DNA of 64,000 nucleotides, taken from NCBI GenBank assembly GCA_001915385.1, contig MNQK01000033.1:1-64000 (forward strand), in the 5' to 3' direction. Below, piece by piece: positions 61,404 to 64,000 of the stretch (the stretch's first letter is position 1; every line of letters starts with the position of its first letter). The translations under genes and the position numbers were made by a program. Origin of the DNA: Bacteroidales bacterium 52_46 (lineage in GTDB: Bacteria; Bacteroidota; Bacteroidia; Bacteroidales; Muribaculaceae). Below the pieces are notes generated by a model. That model worked only from the letters and a program-made list of their open reading frames with translations. It had not been told where the DNA came from and made no database searches.

Positions 61404-64000
61404 ATGAAACACTCATATAATACTTCCAAGAAAATGCTTCGGCCGGTGGTATGCGCATCGGTGGCGGCAGTAATGGGACTCGGTATGCCGGCGGCCGCTC
61501 AGGATGCCGGGGCACCGGTTTCAGCCAAAGAGACTGTAGTCGGGAATACACTTGCCGGCCTTGTCATCGACTCGTCGACGGGATTGCCGTTGCCCGGCGC
61601 CCGTGTGTCGGTAGTCGATTCGAGGGCTATGGCGATGACCGGCGATGACGGCAAGTTCACCCTTAATCTGCCCGACGGAGCCGCCACGCTCAAGGTGACC
61701 GCTCCCGGTTTTGCCGACATACTTGTGCCTGTAAGAGGCGAGAAAGAGCTGACGATAAGGCTCTCCATGCCTATGGAGGGCGACATATACAAGAACGCGC
61801 TGACGGCCGACGCCCACAATGACCGCACCGAGTTCGCCATCGGCCAGACCGTATCCGACAACTCGGTGGCCGACCTTCAGGGCGATCTTTACTCCATATC
61901 GCGTTCGGGCATGCCCGGCGCAGGCCATGCGGTGTATGTGGAGGGTCTCCACTCAATCAACTCGTCGTCGCAGCCGCTCTATGTGGTCGACGGCGTGGTA
62001 TGGAGTGTGGCCGACGACAATACGTCGATTATGGACGGCCATTTCAACAACCCGCTGGCGCTGATTTCGCCCGACGACATAGCCAACATCTATGTGATGA
62101 AGAACGGTACGGCCATCTACGGCGCCAAGGGTGGCAACGGCGTTGTCATCATCGAGACCAAGCGCGCCAAGACCGAGGCTACCGAAATCGAGGCGTACGC
62201 ACGCGTGGGCTGGCGCCATGCCGCCAAAACCATACCTATGATGAACGCCGCGCAGTACCGCACCTACGCTTCCGACATCATCAAGGACAAATATGACAAC
62301 CAGCAGACAATCGACCGTCTGGGCTTCCTCAACGACGACCCGACATCGTCGCAGTATTACGACACCCACAACGACACCAACTGGCTCGACCTCGTGACGC
62401 GTGACGGCGTGATGATGAACTACGGTGTCAACGTACGTGGCGGTGACGACCGCGCCCTCTATATGTTCTCGCTCGGCTATACCAAGAACGAGGGCACGAT
62501 AAAGGAGACATCGTTCGACCGCATCAATGTGCGATTCAATTCCGACATCAACCTGTGGCGCGGCTCGTCGCTCCGATTCGACGTGGCATACGCGCAGGAC
62601 AACTTCAAGTTGCGTGACGACGGCATGAACGCCTATTCGTCGCCCTACTACATCTCGATGATCAAGTCGCCGCTCTACCACCCCAATATCCTGGCGCTCG
62701 ACGGTTCGCTGACATCGAAATACGCCGACAAGGACGAGCTTGATGTCACCAACCCGATGAATATCCTCGACCTCGGCATCGGCGAGGGGCGCAACTACCG
62801 CTTCAACATCAATGCGGCACCGCGCTACCGCTTCAACGACGCGCTGACGGTGGAAGGTCTCGTGGCCTATACGTTCGACAAAATCAAGGAGAACTCGTTT
62901 GTGCCCGACTATGGTGTCGACGAGCGTGATTTCATCAATGAAAACGGTGAAATCTATGCCGAGAGCCGCAACGTGGTCAAGAGCCTCATGAACCGCCACA
63001 CCACGTTCATCGCCGACCTGCACCTGTTCTACAATCCGCTGCGCAGCATCGAGCACCGTCTCGGTTTCACCGGCGGTTTCCGTTACCAGAACGACACCTA
63101 CGTCCACTCGTACGGCGAAGGCCACAACACGCCGTCCGACTTCATCAACGACCTCGGCAACACCTCGTCGTCGCTCCACTTCACCGAGGGCAGCGACCTC
63201 GAATGGCGCAACATGGCGTGGTACCTGTCGGGTGAATATGCATTCATGCAGCGTTATATCCTCAATGTCGACGCCGTGCTCGAGAGCAACTCGCGTTTCG
63301 GCAAGAACGCACCCGGCGCAGCCCACATAGGCGGAGTGTCGTGGGGCTTCTTCCCCTCGGTGACCGCAGCGTGGCTGATGACCTCGGAGAAATGGATGCA
63401 GAATGTCAATTTCCTCGACCTTCTCAAGCTCCGCGCGAGCCTCGACATAGCCGGCAACGACAAGATACCGTTCTATGCCAACCGCACTTATTTCGCGTCG
63501 GAAAACCTCAACAACAACGGTTTCGGCCAGGTCATCGCCAACATAGGCAACGACCGCCTGAAGTGGGAGACCACGCGCACATGGCGTGTGGGCTTCGACG
63601 CCAGCCTCTTCGCCAACCGCTGGACAATGTCGTTTGATTTCTATACCTCCAAGACCAGCGACCTTCTGATACAGAAGCGCGCCAAGGACGAGGTAGGTCT
63701 CGAATACTACTGGAGCAACGGCGGCGACATGACCAACAAGGGCATCAACTTCTCGACCACAGTGCGCGCCCTCAACCTGCGCGACTGGAAACTCGACATC
63801 GGCGCCGCCATCGGCCACTACAAGAATAAAATCACCTCGCTTCCCGGCGGCCAGATACTGACCGACATCTGCGGCGGCCAGGTGCTCACCGCAGTGGGCA
63901 ATCCCGTGGGCGTGTTCTACGGATATAAGGCCGACGGAGTGTATTCAAGCATGGCCGACGCAGCGGCAGCAAACCTGTCGATACGCAACGCCGACGGTTC
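61404..64000 (+). CDS. Second SusC-type TonB-dependent transporter (cut by the window edge)
   Basis: The frame is open from ATG 61404 (MKHSYNTSKKMLRPVVC) to the end of the window, 865 codons, no stop. A signal region to about 35, carboxypeptidase-like domain (AGLVIDSSTGLPLPGARVSV), plug with LYVVDGVVW and VMKNGTAIYGAKGGNGVVII, and barrel strands are seen. The plug carries MKNGTAIYGAKGGNGVV instead of the usual LKDAxAxAIYGxRGANGV, and the canonical RGxxSI is replaced by EGLHSINSS. A second SusD or more FAS1 genes may follow outside. Confidence 0.88.
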   Translation, partial: MKHSYNTSKKMLRPVVCASVAAVMGLGMPAAAQDAGAPVSAKETVVGNTLAGLVIDSSTGLPLPGARVSVVDSRAMAMTGDDGKFTLNLPDGAATLKVTAPGFADILVPVRGEKELTIRLSMPMEGDIYKNALTADAHNDRTEFAIGQTVSDNSVADLQGDLYSISRSGMPGAGHAVYVEGLHSINSSSQPLYVVDGVVWSVADDNTSIMDGHFNNPLALISPDDIANIYVMKNGTAIYGAKGGNGVVIIETKRAKTEATEIEAYARVGWRHAAKTIPMMNAAQYRTYASDIIKDKYDNQQTIDRLGFLNDDPTSSQYYDTHNDTNWLDLVTRDGVMMNYGVNVRGGDDRALYMFSLGYTKNEGTIKETSFDRINVRFNSDINLWRGSSLRFDVAYAQDNFKLRDDGMNAYSSPYYISMIKSPLYHPNILALDGSLTSKYADKDELDVTNPMNILDLGIGEGRNYRFNINAAPRYRFNDALTVEGLVAYTFDKIKENSFVPDYGVDERDFINENGEIYAESRNVVKSLMNRHTTFIADLHLFYNPLRSIEHRLGFTGGFRYQNDTYVHSYGEGHNTPSDFINDLGNTSSSLHFTEGSDLEWRNMAWYLSGEYAFMQRYILNVDAVLESNSRFGKNAPGAAHIGGVSWGFFPSVTAAWLMTSEKWMQNVNFLDLLKLRASLDIAGNDKIPFYANRTYFASENLNNNGFGQVIANIGNDRLKWETTRTWRVGFDASLFANRWTMSFDFYTSKTSDLLIQKRAKDEVGLEYYWSNGGDMTNKGINFSTTVRALNLRDWKLDIGAAIGHYKNKITSLPGGQILTDICGGQVLTAVGNPVGVFYGYKADGVYSSMADAAAANLSIRNADG

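Overview
The window looks like chromosomal DNA of a gut Bacteroidales bacterium, most likely of the Muribaculaceae (S24-7) type. Reasons: SusC/SusD pairs, tandem DUF1573 proteins, a Bacteroides-type N-succinylornithine carbamoyltransferase, many secreted proteins ending in a short 'YxNLQGxRV...xxRGxKVxK' tail, and promoter-like boxes of the Bacteroidetes type (-7 TAnnTTTG, sometimes with -33 TTTG 20 nt upstream) just ahead of many genes. Most of the window is fairly GC-rich housekeeping DNA. Three stretches (about 11.0-12.2 kb, 13.4-15.2 kb and above all 41.2-47.2 kb) are visibly more AT-rich and look like accessory DNA. No tRNA, rRNA or CRISPR array was seen. Layout, left to right: the window opens inside the 3' end (domains V and VI) of a group II intron. 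Then come a Bax-inhibitor-1 protein, argS, a hipB-hipA toxin-antitoxin pair with its own operator, a small secreted protein, panB, upp, and a three-gene minus-strand operon (YfhO-like membrane protein, shortened methyltransferase-like protein, xerD-type recombinase). From 11 to 15.3 kb is an accessory patch: a DUF4143 ATPase under a 53-bp palindromic promoter, a secreted protein, and an RloA/RloB (AbiL-like) defence pair bracketed by two 96-bp near-identical direct repeats. From 15.6 to 29.9 kb are housekeeping genes: ybeY, mnmG, apt, uvrC, a lipoprotein, rlmN, two DUF1573 proteins, meaB, then argF'-proC-proB-proA (arginine/proline synthesis). From 30.1 to 32.25 kb two divergent secreted proteins share the same ends, forming a large imperfect inverted repeat. 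Then come rsmA-mgtE, a small membrane protein, an M28/glutaminyl-cyclase-like lipoprotein, sufE, mutS and a slyD-type isomerase with a Cys/His-rich tail. From 40.85 to 47.03 kb lies the most unusual region: a candidate structured RNA of about 300 nt followed by five AT-rich, same-strand genes (four-helix membrane protein, P-loop GTPase with N-terminal repeats, large single-span membrane protein, single-span exported protein, lipoprotein). I recognise none of these as a described system; it is the best candidate for something new. A Fic-like winged-helix gene remnant closes that island. The right end carries a GH95 alpha-L-fucosidase and, divergently, a long operon of fasciclin-domain lipoproteins and SusC/SusD proteins (FAS1-SusC-SusD-FAS1-FAS1-SusC) that runs off the window. 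Intergenic spaces are rich in palindromic elements belonging to at least five recurring families (for example GACGCGATnnATCGCGTC and paired GC-rich hairpins). These look like a resident population of REP/MITE-like repeats.
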